Assembly (NCBI GenBank): GCA_030156945.1
Contig: JASGLT010000014.1
Location: forward strand, 1 to 43,810
Direction of reading: 5' to 3'
Source: Thermococcaceae archaeon
GTDB taxonomy: Archaea > Methanobacteriota_B > Thermococci > Thermococcales > Thermococcaceae
DNA length: 43,810 nt
Positions 17,100 through 24,658 of the stretch are shown here, piece by piece. A program made the position numbers and the translations under genes. Position 1 is the first letter of the stretch. Each line of letters opens with the position of its first letter. The notes beneath the pieces were generated by a model. That model did not search any database and was not told the origin of the DNA. It saw nothing but the letters and a program-made list of their open reading frames with translations.

Positions 17100-18367
17100 T
17101 TCAACACCTCCTCGGGAGAGGCTATCCTTCCGAGAACGGCCGATGCAGCTGCAACGTAGGGGTTGGCCAGGTAAACCTCGCTCGCGGGGTGCCCCATCCT
17201 TCCAACGAAGTTCCTGTTGGATGTCGAGACCGCTCTCTCGCCGCTCGCGAGGATCCCCATGTGACCGCCGAGGCAGGGACCGCAGGTCGGCGGTCCTATG
17301 ACTGCCCCTGCCTCGTGGAAGATCTCGAGGAGCCCCTCCTTCATGGCGCGGTAGTAGACGGTTCTCGAGCAAGGGATGACGATCAGCCTGACCCAGTCCG
17401 CCACCTTCTGCCCCTCAAGCACTTCTGCGGCCATCTTGAGGTCCTCATAGCGGCCGTTAGTGCACGAGCCTATGAAAACCTGGTCTATCCTTATCCCCAT
17501 CTTCGCGGCTTTGCTTATTGGAATCGTTTTCTCCGGCAGGTGCGGGAAGGCCACGACCGGCTCCCATGGAGTGACGTCGTACTCGATGACCTTCGAGTAT
17601 TCAGCGTCTTCGTCGCTCTTCACTGGTGTGAAAGGCCTCTTTGCCCTCTCCTTCACGTACTCGAGTGTCTTCTTATCCGGCTCGATTAATCCAGTCTTCC
17701 CCCCTGCCTCTATCGCCATGTTGCTCATCGTCATCCTTTGCTCAACGGAGAGCTTTTCAATAACCTCCCCGCTGAACTCCATCGCCTTGTAAAGGGCCCC
17801 GTTGACCCCTATGTCTCCTATCGTGTGGAGGATGAGGTCTTTTCCGGTCACGAAGGGAGCGAGCTCACCTTCGTAGACGAACTTAATCGTCTCAGGAACC
17901 CTGAACCAGGCCTCCCCTGTTGCCATGGCAACGGCCAGATCAGTGCTCCCGACGCCTGTCGCGAAGGCCCCCAGAGCACCATAGGTGCAGGTGTGGGAGT
18001 CGGCCCCTATGACGAGATCGCCGGGCAAAACTAAGCCGAGCTCCGGGAGGAGGCAGTGCTCTACGCCAACGTTTCCCCCCTCGAAGAACCACTTTATCCC
18101 CATCTCCCTCGAGAACTCGCGGGAGAACTTGCACTGCTCGGCCGCTTTAATGTCCTTGTTGGGCGTGAAGTGGTCGAGGACTATCGCTACCCTCTCTCCC
18201 TCAAAGACCTCCTTAGCTCCCAGCTCCCTGAACTTCTTTATGGCCAGAGGAGTCGTGACGTCGTTCCCGAGCACGAAGTCGAGCTTCGCCATGACTATTT
18301 CGCCCGGCTTTACCTCCTCCCTTCCAGAATGGAGGGCGAGTATCTTTTCAGCCATCGTCATTCCCAT
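17096..18367 (-). CDS. leuC: 3-isopropylmalate dehydratase, large subunit
   Basis: 423-residue aconitase-family subunit carrying the [4Fe-4S] cluster. Its three cysteine ligands are apparent: one in FIGSCTNGR and two in [32 protein letters not shown] is the other signature. The short archaeal form lacks the swivel domain, which is supplied by LeuD from the next gene. ATG 18367 is preceded by GAGGTGA. It follows leuA by only 4 bases. The complex interconverts 2- and 3-isopropylmalate and probably also citramalate and methylmalate, since only one leuCD pair is visible here. Confidence 0.96.
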   Translation of the reverse strand: MGMTMAEKILALHSGREEVKPGEIVMAKLDFVLGNDVTTPLAIKKFRELGAKEVFEGERVAIVLDHFTPNKDIKAAEQCKFSREFSREMGIKWFFEGGNVGVEHCLLPELGLVLPGDLVIGADSHTCTYGALGAFATGVGSTDLAVAMATGEAWFRVPETIKFVYEGELAPFVTGKDLILHTIGDIGVNGALYKAMEFSGEVIEKLSVEQRMTMSNMAIEAGGKTGLIEPDKKTLEYVKERAKRPFTPVKSDEDAEYSKVIEYDVTPWEPVVAFPHLPEKTIPISKAAKMGIRIDQVFIGSCTNGRYEDLKMAAEVLEGQKVADWVRLIVIPCSRTVYYRAMKEGLLEIFHEAGAVIGPPTCGPCLGGHMGILASGERAVSTSNRNFVGRMGHPASEVYLANPYVAAASAVLGRIASPEEVLK

Positions 18368-18371
18368 TCTA

Positions 18372-19859
18372 TCACCTCGCGAGGGCGTTTAGGTAAGCCT
18401 GAGCGCTCGCCTCGATTATATCGGTGCTAAGACCCCTTCCCACCGAGATCCTCCCATCAACCTCCACCCTGACGAGAACCTCCCCGAGAGCGTCTTTCCC
18501 AGAGCCGACGGAGGAGACGCGGTATTCGAGGAGCTTCGCGTTGACTCCCATGGCCCTGTTTATTGCCTCAAATAGGGCATCGACCGGCCCGTTGTGGGAC
18601 CAAACCGCTTCCACCCGCTCCCCGCCGTCGATTATCTTGACAGTTGCTGTCGCTATTCCCTTTGATGCCGTCACGTGGACGAGCTCCACCCTGTACGGAT
18701 TTACGCTGCTCCCAAGCTCCTCCTGGATTATGGCCTCAAGATCGAGGTCGGTTATGCTCTTCTTCCTGTCCGCTATCTCTTTGAACCTCTCGAAGGCCCT
18801 CTCGAACTCCTCCCCGCTCAGTTCGTAGCCGAGCTCTTCGAGCTTCTTCCTGAAGGCGTGTCTTCCCGAGTGCTTTCCGAGGACTATCCTGCTTCCCGAG
18901 AAGCCGAGGAGTTTGGGATCGAGTATCTCGTAGGTGGTCCTCTCCTTCAGGACACCATCCTGGTGTATCCCCGACTCGTGGGCGAAGGCGTTGGCACCGA
19001 CAACGGCCTTGTTCGGGGGCACCTCTATTCCGGTGAGGTGGGAAACCAGTCTGCTCGTCCTGGCTATCTCCGAGAGGTTTACCTCGTTGAAAGCCTTGTA
19101 AACGTCCTTCCTGGTGAATAGCGCAGCCACAACCTCCTCAAGGGCCGCGTTTCCTGCCCTCTCGCCGATTCCATTAACGGTGACTTCAACCTGATCAGCC
19201 CCTGCCCTTATGGCCGAGAGCGAGTTGGCAACCGCTAAACCTAGGTCGTTGTGGCAGTGGACGCTCACCTTGACGTCCTTTATCCCCGGAATATTTTTCC
19301 TGAGGTAGCTTATCAGCTCGTAGAACTCCTCGGGCGTTGTGTAGCCAACCGTATCCGGGACGTTGATGACGCTCGCCCCGGCATCTATTACAGCCTCATA
19401 AACCTCAACAAGAAAGTCCCAGTCGCTCCTCGTTGCATCCTCAGCTGAAAACTCGACCTCATCCGCCTTATCGGCGGCGTACTCAACTGCTTTAACCGCT
19501 AACCTCTTCACTTCCTCCGGGTCCTTCCTGAGCTTGTACTTCATATGAACTGGAGAAGTCGCAATGAAGGTGTGTATCCTCTTCCTCTCCGCGTTTTTGA
19601 GCGCTTCAGCGGCCCTGTCTATGTCCTTCTCAACGGCCCTTGCGAGAGCCGCTATTACAGGCCCGCTGACCTCCTCCGAGATCCTCTTAACCGCTTCAAA
19701 CTCGCCCTGGGAGGAAATCGGGAAGCCGGCCTCGATAACGTCGACGTTGAGCCTCTCAAGGGCCTTTGCTATCTCGACCTTCTCCTCGACGGTTAAGCTG
19801 ACTCCGGGAGTCTGCTCCCCGTCCCTCAGCGTGGTGTCAAAAATCTCCACCCTTCTCAT
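18372..19859 (-). CDS. leuA: 2-isopropylmalate synthase
   Basis: 495-residue enzyme that condenses 2-oxoisovalerate with acetyl-CoA, the first committed step to leucine. [15 protein letters not shown] at the N-terminus, [15 protein letters not shown] (metal-binding His) and [16 protein letters not shown] are the LeuA-type signatures. The C-terminal regulatory domain (about 365-495) is complete, so leucine feedback is expected. The QTPGV motif separates it from the citramalate synthase further along the operon. It lies 30 bases after ilvC and 4 bases before leuC. Confidence 0.94.
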   Translation of the reverse strand: MRRVEIFDTTLRDGEQTPGVSLTVEEKVEIAKALERLNVDVIEAGFPISSQGEFEAVKRISEEVSGPVIAALARAVEKDIDRAAEALKNAERKRIHTFIATSPVHMKYKLRKDPEEVKRLAVKAVEYAADKADEVEFSAEDATRSDWDFLVEVYEAVIDAGASVINVPDTVGYTTPEEFYELISYLRKNIPGIKDVKVSVHCHNDLGLAVANSLSAIRAGADQVEVTVNGIGERAGNAALEEVVAALFTRKDVYKAFNEVNLSEIARTSRLVSHLTGIEVPPNKAVVGANAFAHESGIHQDGVLKERTTYEILDPKLLGFSGSRIVLGKHSGRHAFRKKLEELGYELSGEEFERAFERFKEIADRKKSITDLDLEAIIQEELGSSVNPYRVELVHVTASKGIATATVKIIDGGERVEAVWSHNGPVDALFEAINRAMGVNAKLLEYRVSSVGSGKDALGEVLVRVEVDGRISVGRGLSTDIIEASAQAYLNALAR

Positions 19860-19889
19860 CCCTCACCCTCCAAGAAAAGGGGAAGGGGC

Positions 19890-20879
19890 TCACTTCTCGA
19901 GCCCCGACATCTTCCTGATGAACTTCCCAACCCTCTCGATTTCATGCTCTTCAATTGGTTTCATCAGCCCGTTGAGAACTTCCCTTGCGTTTTCCGCCTT
20001 GGATATCCATTCCCTGGCGAACTCGCCGCTCCTGACCCTCTCAGCGTACCTTCTCATGTTCTCCTTGACGTGCTCGTCGATGACCTTCGGGCCGACGGTT
20101 AAACCGCCGTATTTGGCCGTATCTGAAACCGCCCTGAGCATCCCGGTGAAGCCGCGCTCGTAGATGAGGTCCATTATCAGCTTGGCCTCGTTGCAGGCCT
20201 CAAAGTAGGCCAACTCCGGGGGATAGCCGAGCTCGACGAGGACCTCGAAGCCGTTCTTGATGAGCTCTATCAAGCCGCCGACGAGGACGAGCTGTTCGCC
20301 TATCAGATCGCTCTCGGTCTCGTCCTTGAACGTCGTCTCAATTACTCCAGCCTTGGTCGAGCCTATCGCCTTGGCAAAGGCCAGTGCCAGCTCCTTTGCC
20401 TTCCCAGTGTAGTCCTGGTAAACCGCTATCAGCGATGGAACTCCGAAGCCCTCCAGATACTTCTCCCTGACCCTTCTCCCCGGGCTCTTTGGGGCCACCA
20501 TGATGACGTCAACGTACTCCGGCGGGAGGATCTGCTTGTAGTGGATGTTGAAGCCGTGGGAGAAGCCCAGGGCCTGGCCCTCCCTAAGGTAGGGCTCTAT
20601 CTGCTCCCTGTAAACCTTGGGCTGGACGAGGTCCGGGATAAGGATGTGGACAACGTCCGCCCTCTTCACGGCTTCCTCTATCGTGTAGACCTCAAAGCCG
20701 TCCTTCTCAGCTCTCTTCCAGGAGCTTCCGTTGGGGCGCAGGCCGAGTATCGTGTGAACTCCCGAATCCCTCAGGTTCTTGGCCTGCGCCTCACCCTGGT
20801 TGCCGTAGCCTATCACAGCCACGGTCTTGCCCTTCAAAGCCTCCATACTCACTTCATCGTCGTAGTACACCTTAACCAA
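19890..20879 (-). CDS. ilvC: Ketol-acid reductoisomerase
   Basis: Class I (short) acetohydroxyacid isomeroreductase, about 329 residues, which converts acetolactate and acetohydroxybutyrate to dihydroxy acids with NAD(P)H. The Rossmann loop [17 protein letters not shown] is near residue 20. The Mg2+-binding acidic residues are in [15 protein letters not shown] and the later [12 protein letters not shown] chose TTG 20879, giving [10 protein letters not shown], because that N-terminus matches the family and GGGGTGG lies just before it. GTG 20888 would add three residues and would sit directly on the ribosome-binding site. It lies 12 bases after ilvB. Confidence 0.94.
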   Translation of the reverse strand: MVKVYYDDEVSMEALKGKTVAVIGYGNQGEAQAKNLRDSGVHTILGLRPNGSSWKRAEKDGFEVYTIEEAVKRADVVHILIPDLVQPKVYREQIEPYLREGQALGFSHGFNIHYKQILPPEYVDVIMVAPKSPGRRVREKYLEGFGVPSLIAVYQDYTGKAKELALAFAKAIGSTKAGVIETTFKDETESDLIGEQLVLVGGLIELIKNGFEVLVELGYPPELAYFEACNEAKLIMDLIYERGFTGMLRAVSDTAKYGGLTVGPKVIDEHVKENMRRYAERVRSGEFAREWISKAENAREVLNGLMKPIEEHEIERVGKFIRKMSGLEK

Positions 20880-20891
20880 TTCAACCACCCC

Positions 20892-22586
20892 TCAATACCT
20901 GGTTACAACCTTCGTGATGTGCTCCCCCGGCGGAACCATTGGGAGAACGTCGTCCTCGGGATGGATCGGAACGTCTATGACCGTTGGGACGTCCAGCTCC
21001 ATCCCCTCCTTCACGGCCTTCAGGACTTCGTCTATTGTTTCCGCCCTGACACCGTTAGCTCCGTAGACCCTCGCCAGCTTGTCGAAGTCAGGGTTCTTGA
21101 TGTAAGTTCCAACGTAGCGCCTGTTGAAGAACATCCTCTGCCACTGGGCCACCATGCCGAGGGAGGAGTTGTTAAGCACAAGAGTAATAACCGGGATGTT
21201 CTCGCTAACGGCAGTGGCGAGCTCCCTCTCGGACATCATGAAGCTTCCATCTCCAGCGATGTCGACAACAACCTTATCGGGCCTCGCAACCTTCGCACCT
21301 ATAGAGGCAGGAAAGCCGAAACCCATCGTGCCGAGACCTCCGGAAGTTATGAAGGTCCTCGGCTTCAGTATCTGGAAGTAGAGGGCAACCCACATCTGAT
21401 TCTGACCGACCTCCGTGGCGATTATGCTATCAACCGGCAGGATCTTCCTTAGCTCTTTAAGAAGCTCCGGGGGCCTTATGTAGTCCCCGTCCAGCTCCGG
21501 GAACTCCTCCCTGTATTTCTCCTTGAACTCCTGAACCGTCCTGAGCCACGGCCAGTCCTCTCTCCGCCTAACTCTCCTGGCTATCTCCCCGTAGATGGCC
21601 GCTAAAACCCTCTTGGCATCGCCGACTATTCCGAGGTCAACCTTGACGTTCTTGCCGACCTCCTTTGGATCAATGTCGATGTGGATTATCTTGGCCTCGG
21701 GCGCGAAGTTCTCGAACTCGCTCACCGTTCTGTCGCTCCACCTCGTCCCGACGGCTATGATGAGGTCTGTTTCTGGAAGTAGTTTGTTTGCGGCGACTTT
21801 CCCGTGCATTCCGAGGTTCCCGACGTAGAGCGGATGGTTCTCCGGAACTGCTCCTTTGCCCATGAAGGTCGCCATTATCGGGATGAGAAGATGCTCAGCT
21901 ATAGCGAGCAGTTCCCCGGTGGCGCTTGAGGCTATAACACCACCTCCAACCAGGAAAACGGGCCTCTCAGCGGAGAGGATCATGTCAACTGCCCTCTTAA
22001 CCTCCTCTGGGCAGGCGTCGAGCTTTGGAGGCCTGAAGGGAGTTATAGCCTGCTCCACATCAACCTCAAAGTCCATCTCCGCCTCCCCTGTCTGTGCATC
22101 CTTAGGGAAGTCGAGCAGAACCGGACCGGTTCTGGGCATCGTGGATATCCTGAAAGCCATCTTGACAGCCTCAGGAACCTCTCCAGGGGTTCTTATCTGG
22201 TAGTTCCACTTGGTTATCGGCTTGGTGACGCCTATTATGTCGGTCTCCTGGAATGCCATCTTGCCGACCATGTACGTTGGAACCTGGCCGGTGATCGCTA
22301 CCATCGGCGAGGAGTCCATGTAGGCGGTCGCTATTCCAGTCACGAGATTAGTTGCGCCGGGTCCAGACGTGGTTATTGCCACTCCAGGCCTCCCAAGGAC
22401 CCTCGCGTAACCATCGGCAGCGTGAGCGGCACCCTGCTCGTGGCGCATGGTTATGTGCCTTATATCGCTGTCCAGGATCTCATCAAAAACGGGCATTATG
22501 CTGCCGCCGATTATGCCGAACGTTACCTTAACGCCTTCCCTCTCAAGGCCCCTTACCAGAGCTCTTGCTCCGCTCATCCTTTCCAC
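20892..22586 (-). CDS. ilvB: Acetolactate synthase, catalytic (large) subunit
   Basis: Thiamine-diphosphate enzyme of 564 residues that makes acetolactate or acetohydroxybutyrate. The catalytic glutamate is in MRHEQGAAHAADGYAR. GDGSFMMSERELATAV followed by TLVLNN is the cofactor-binding motif. FAD-binding-type central and C-terminal domains are complete. I chose GTG 22586, preceded by GAGGTGGT at good distance. ATG 22577, three codons later, is the alternative. A much longer reading upstream runs out of frame through the preceding gene and is not real. No ilvN regulatory subunit follows or precedes it, which is notable. The gene just upstream is an unknown protein. Confidence 0.95.
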   Translation of the reverse strand: MERMSGARALVRGLEREGVKVTFGIIGGSIMPVFDEILDSDIRHITMRHEQGAAHAADGYARVLGRPGVAITTSGPGATNLVTGIATAYMDSSPMVAITGQVPTYMVGKMAFQETDIIGVTKPITKWNYQIRTPGEVPEAVKMAFRISTMPRTGPVLLDFPKDAQTGEAEMDFEVDVEQAITPFRPPKLDACPEEVKRAVDMILSAERPVFLVGGGVIASSATGELLAIAEHLLIPIMATFMGKGAVPENHPLYVGNLGMHGKVAANKLLPETDLIIAVGTRWSDRTVSEFENFAPEAKIIHIDIDPKEVGKNVKVDLGIVGDAKRVLAAIYGEIARRVRRREDWPWLRTVQEFKEKYREEFPELDGDYIRPPELLKELRKILPVDSIIATEVGQNQMWVALYFQILKPRTFITSGGLGTMGFGFPASIGAKVARPDKVVVDIAGDGSFMMSERELATAVSENIPVITLVLNNSSLGMVAQWQRMFFNRRYVGTYIKNPDFDKLARVYGANGVRAETIDEVLKAVKEGMELDVPTVIDVPIHPEDDVLPMVPPGEHITKVVTRY

Positions 22587-22615
22587 GCTGCACCACCTCA
22601 AAGGAAATCTAAAGG

Positions 22616-23011
22616 TCAGTAGCGGGACATCATGCTCCTCAGCACTGAGTCGTGCATGAAGTCGTCGCTTACCATATCGACCAGGGAGTAGAACTCCTCT
22701 CTTCCCTCTTCTTCGGACTTCTCCTCGACCTTCACGACCTCCTCCCTGCTGGAGAGGCTCCACTTCACAACCAGGGTCTTTCTCTGACCGTCTCTCTCGG
22801 CCTCAAACATGGCAACGCCGTAACTTCCAGAGCTCCACCAGTTGGCCCTGAAGGCCACCCTCCAGCCAGCCTTCTTCAGCTCCTCTTCCACCTTACTCTC
22901 AACCCAGCTGGGGCCCCTGGGGGACATCATGGTCACAGACACCCAATGCGCCCCGTTTCCCATCTTGGGCCCAAAGGCCCAGCCCTTCCATCCAGCTCCA
23001 ACCGCCTCCAT
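22616..23011 (-). CDS. Unknown protein heading the ilv-leu operon
   Basis: 131-residue protein whose family I do not recognise. It is the first structural gene after the leader peptide and lies 29 bases before ilvB, where ilvN might be expected. The N-terminal two thirds is rich in Trp and Gly (GWKGWAFGPKMGNGAHW, then a strand). Next come an amphipathic helix (WVESKVEEELKKAG) and alternating strands (WRVAFRANWW, YGVAMFEAER, KTLVVKWS). The C-terminal part is acidic and helical (REEVVKVEEKSEEEGREE). This strand-helix-strand-strand order recalls ACT-like folds only loosely. ATG 23011 has an excellent GGAGGTG ribosome-binding site six bases upstream. A regulatory role for IlvB is inference. Confidence 0.75.
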   Translation of the reverse strand: MEAVGAGWKGWAFGPKMGNGAHWVSVTMMSPRGPSWVESKVEEELKKAGWRVAFRANWWSSGSYGVAMFEAERDGQRKTLVVKWSLSSREEVVKVEEKSEEEGREEFYSLVDMVSDDFMHDSVLRSMMSRY

Positions 23012-23017
23012 ACGACC

Positions 23018-23100
23018 CACCTCCGGGTTTGGTTTTCAGAGAACGGGCCCAAAGAGACAAAACACACAAAAGGGGCCCGGAAGAAACCATTGAACCAAAT
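23018..23100 (-). promoter_or_regulatory. Candidate attenuator RNA between leader peptide and first gene
   Basis: In the transcript, CGGGCCC (23079-23073) can pair perfectly with GGGCCCG (23050-23044), closing a 22-base loop that is mostly U, with runs of four, four and three. Immediately after the leader stop, UUUGGUU (23099-23093) is complementary to AACCAAA (23034-23028), which ends a few bases before the ribosome-binding site GGAGGTG. As a rival to the hairpin, CCGGG (23080-23076) can pair with CCCGG (23027-23023), which would cover part of that site. Which form exists is inference. The complementarities are seen directly. Confidence 0.6.
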
Positions 23101-23217
23101 TCAAATAATAAGGACTAGGATAAGGAGAAGAAGGATAAGGAGCAGGCTAACGCCCGCGAATCTTGGTTCAGCTTTCGAACTGTTACTCTCGTCGGTCATT
23201 AGCACCATCATAGCCAT
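23101..23217 (-). CDS. Putative ilv-leu operon leader peptide (attenuator type)
   Basis: A 38-codon frame on the operon strand. The first 24 residues are ordinary and hydrophilic (including TDESNSSKAEPRF). The final 14, LLLILLLLILVLII, are all leucine, isoleucine or valine: nine Leu, four Ile, one Val, encoded at 23145-23104 directly before TGA. Those are exactly the end products of the operon. ATG 23217 coincides with the transcript start predicted from the TATA box at 23241-23250, so translation may be leaderless. ATG 23199, with GGTG just upstream, is an alternative start giving 32 residues. Such runs are what bacterial ilv and leu leader peptides use to sense charged tRNA. The alternative is a tiny tail-anchored membrane protein. 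The hydrophobic stretch is short for that and has no flanking basic residues, but the possibility stands. Confidence 0.75.
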   Translation of the reverse strand: MAMMVLMTDESNSSKAEPRFAGVSLLLILLLLILVLII

Positions 23218-23224
23218 CGGGTTT

Positions 23225-23240
23225 GTTGAAGAACTTCAAC
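23225..23240. promoter_or_regulatory. Perfect 16-bp palindrome, candidate operator of the ilv-leu operon
   Basis: GTTGAAGAACTTCAAC is perfectly self-complementary along all 16 bases. It abuts the TATA box and lies between it and the predicted transcript start near 23218, so a bound dimer would block polymerase. The TGAA...TTCA pattern recalls sites of Lrp/AsnC (FFRP) regulators in Thermococcales, but the protein is not identified. Confidence 0.65.
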
Positions 23241-23250
23241 ATATAAAAAT
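23241..23250 (-). promoter_or_regulatory. TATA box of the ilv-leu operon
   Basis: On the minus strand the sequence reads ATTTTTATAT, preceded by a purine-rich GAAAC that could serve as the TFB element. Its centre is about 27 bases before 23218. It is the only strong promoter seen upstream of the ten-cistron unit ending at 12347. That implies a leader of about 200 bases before the first structural gene. Confidence 0.7.
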
Positions 23251-23424
23251 GTTTCTATCGTGTGCATACATGAATCAATGTACTACAGTGATGTTCAAAC
23301 AATATGGTCACCAGTATGGAACAAAACTGACCAGAAGAGAGAAACTATAGACATTAAAATGACAACACAATTCAAACGTCCTCGCCCCAGAATCCAGTTA
23401 GCTTGACCAAGGAAACTTTTCTAG

Positions 23425-23445
23425 CAAGCTTTTGGAAAAAGCTTG
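23425..23445. repeat. 9-bp hairpin with three-base loop
   Basis: CAAGCTTTT, loop GGA, AAAAGCTTG. A sister hairpin occurs at 24037-24057 as GAAGCTTTT, loop AGG, AAAAGCTTC. The end base pair has changed from C-G to G-C with pairing kept, which suggests selection for structure. The decamer GCTTGACCAA occurs on both sides of this copy (23401-23410 and 23441-23450). Confidence 0.65.
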
Positions 23446-23567
23446 ACCAAAAATGCGCCCTTCCCTTTGAACTTGCCTGTTGAGTGGCGTATGCTTTTCC
23501 GGAAGGCAGCATAACGTGGGTTTAATCTTAAACTCTCCATGCTAATTGCGATTTCAACTTTCTTTTT

Positions 23568-24037
23568 AGCGCTCTTTGAGCGCTATACCATGAGGAAATC
23601 CCGTAAACTCAGCCGATCGGTAAGTAAACCCTTGTAAGAATGAGCCTCTTAGAAGTGCATACTATTTTCCGCCAGCGCTTGCGGGAGGATTTTGTTTGGG
23701 AGTGTGGGGGCGTTAGCCCCCCAGCAACCTTTGCTTGCGCAAAGCTTGGCCAAAAAGTAATTACTCTTTAGATGGAGCCGAAGAGAGCTTGTACGTGCTG
23801 TTCGCTAAGCCAGTTTTTAGGGCTTTTTAAGTCAAAAGTAGCATCTTAACAAGTGGTTTTTACTCTCTTGCGCCCTTCGGGCGCTGTTAAAAGTAAACCC
23901 TCCTCTTTAAAACCTCTCAAGGTGGAAAGCCCTTGAAAGTAAGGCACTTGAAAGAGTTACACTCTTTGATGAAACTTTTCGCCAGAAAAGTTTCTTTCCG
24001 TGGGGCGAAGCCCCACTCCGGGGTTTTAGAGTACAGG
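23568..24037. repeat. Hairpin-island unit, copy 1
   Basis: Ordered elements: hairpin AGCGCTC-TTT-GAGCGCT (23568-23584) followed by ATGAGGAAATCCC; the box CCGCCAGCGCT (23669-23679); hairpin GGGGGC-GTTA-GCCCCC (23706-23721); hairpin GCGCCC-TTC-GGGCGC (23870-23884); hairpin GAAACTTTTC-GCCA-GAAAAGTTTC (23971-23994); hairpin GTGGGGC-GAA-GCCCCAC (24000-24016) followed by TCCGGGG and TAGAGTACAG. Four of these elements recur in the same order in copy 2. Confidence 0.65.
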
Positions 24038-24145
24038 AAGCTTTTAGGAAAAGCTTCATCAAAGTTTTAATGTCTTTTTTGAGTTCGACCTGATGAGATG
24101 GATTCTCAAGTAAAAATAGTGGGTAGTTAGGGTTTTTTTCTCTTT

Positions 24146-24438
24146 AACGCCCGAAGGGCGTTGTGCTATGAGGAAACCCTTTGAAAATTGTCGATTAAAT
24201 GTGAGAATCCCCAGAATAAGGCGAGTATGCACGGACATTAATTTTTCAAACAATCCAGTTGAACCAGTTAATAACATTCCGCCAGCGCTGCTTGGGAAGC
24301 GAAGCTTTCGAGGTGTTGGGACAAAGTCCCAACATGCGCAAGCAAAGATATTTGGGGGTGTGGGGGCGTAGCCCCCCAGTGGTTTAAGAAACACGGGGTT
24401 GTGGGGCGAAGCCCCACTCCGGGGGTTTGAGAGTACAG
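24146..24438. repeat. Hairpin-island unit, copy 2
   Basis: Same order as copy 1: hairpin AACGCCC-GAA-GGGCGTT (24146-24162) followed by ATGAGGAAACCC; the box CCGCCAGCGCT (24279-24289); hairpin GGGGGC-GTA-GCCCCC (24362-24376); hairpin GTGGGGC-GAA-GCCCCAC (24401-24417) followed by TCCGGGGG and GAGAGTACAG. An additional hairpin TGTTGGGAC-AAA-GTCCCAACA is at 24314-24334. Spacers have diverged far more than stems. The function is unknown. Confidence 0.65.
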
Positions 24439-24441
24439 AGA

Positions 24442-24466
24442 GATAAGGGGGCGGAGCCCCCTTATC
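24442..24466 (-). terminator. 11-bp hairpin just downstream of tRNA-Arg
   Basis: GATAAGGGGGC, loop GGA, GCCCCCTTATC: a perfect 11-bp stem with a three-base loop, starting 8 bases after the tRNA 3' end in its direction of transcription. It could help termination or 3' processing of the tRNA, or simply be another member of the hairpin island. No long T-run follows it, so the terminator call is tentative. Confidence 0.4.
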
Positions 24467-24474
24467 TTTCGTTG

Positions 24475-24552
24475 TGGCGGGCCGGGCGGGATTCGAACCC
24501 GCGACCTTCGGCTCCGGAGGCCGACGCCCCGTCCAGGCTAGGCCACCGGCCC
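24475..24552 (-). tRNA. tRNA-Arg (anticodon CCG)
   Basis: Complete cloverleaf on the minus strand. The acceptor stem is GGGCCGG with CCGGCCC, then discriminator G and an encoded CCA. The anticodon stem TCGGC/GCCGA holds loop CTCCGGA, giving anticodon CCG (24517-24515), which reads arginine codon CGG. The T arm GCGGG-TTCGAAT-CCCGC is perfect. No intron is apparent. It borders the hairpin island and could have served as an integration site, but I see no duplicated tRNA end. Confidence 0.95.
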
Positions 24553-24658
24553 ATGCCCATATGAATTCCCAGCCCCCATTTAAAAATCTAATCACCGGAT
24601 ATCAGTCATAAAGCTTTTTAACACAATCAACCAGAGATAGTTCTAAGGGGGGTAGACC

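Larger units (their letters stand above)
23251..24474. other. Gene-free interval between the ilv-leu promoter and tRNA-Arg
   Basis: No protein gene can be supported here. Short open frames have no ribosome-binding sites and cross the hairpins. The first 150 bases (23251-23400) show nothing I can interpret. From about 23401 onward it is filled with perfect short hairpins, detailed as two repeat units and a terminal hairpin. Base composition swings between AT-rich spacers and GC-rich stems, unlike either neighbour. Confidence 0.6.

Noticed and set aside
16602-17372. A 256-residue LeuD
   Set aside because: The first 91 residues are an out-of-frame reading of leuC. Short LeuD from ATG 17099 matches the family.
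20892-22763. A 623-residue version of acetolactate synthase
   Set aside because: The extra N-terminal residues are read from the overlapping upstream gene in another frame and have no family support. GTG 22586 has a good ribosome-binding site.
23281-23345. Possible C/D box small RNA (GTGATG and CTGA motifs)
   Set aside because: The C box deviates from the consensus and no matching D' and C' boxes lie at proper spacing.
22652-23350. Long open frame on the plus strand opposite the unknown ilv-operon gene
   Set aside because: It is antisense to a gene with a strong ribosome-binding site, crosses the leader region, and shows no protein-like composition.
24168-24371. Small protein starting at the repeated ATGAGGAAA
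   Set aside because: The other copy of the motif (23590) stops after 15 codons with unrelated residues, and both frames run into hairpins without a ribosome-binding site.
23568-24438. Insertion sequence or MITE
   Set aside because: No transposase, no terminal inverted repeats spanning the unit and no clear target duplication were found. The hairpins are local palindromes.
24059-24595. Open frame covering the hairpins and tRNA-Arg
   Set aside because: It overlaps a complete tRNA and several hairpins and has a low-complexity composition.
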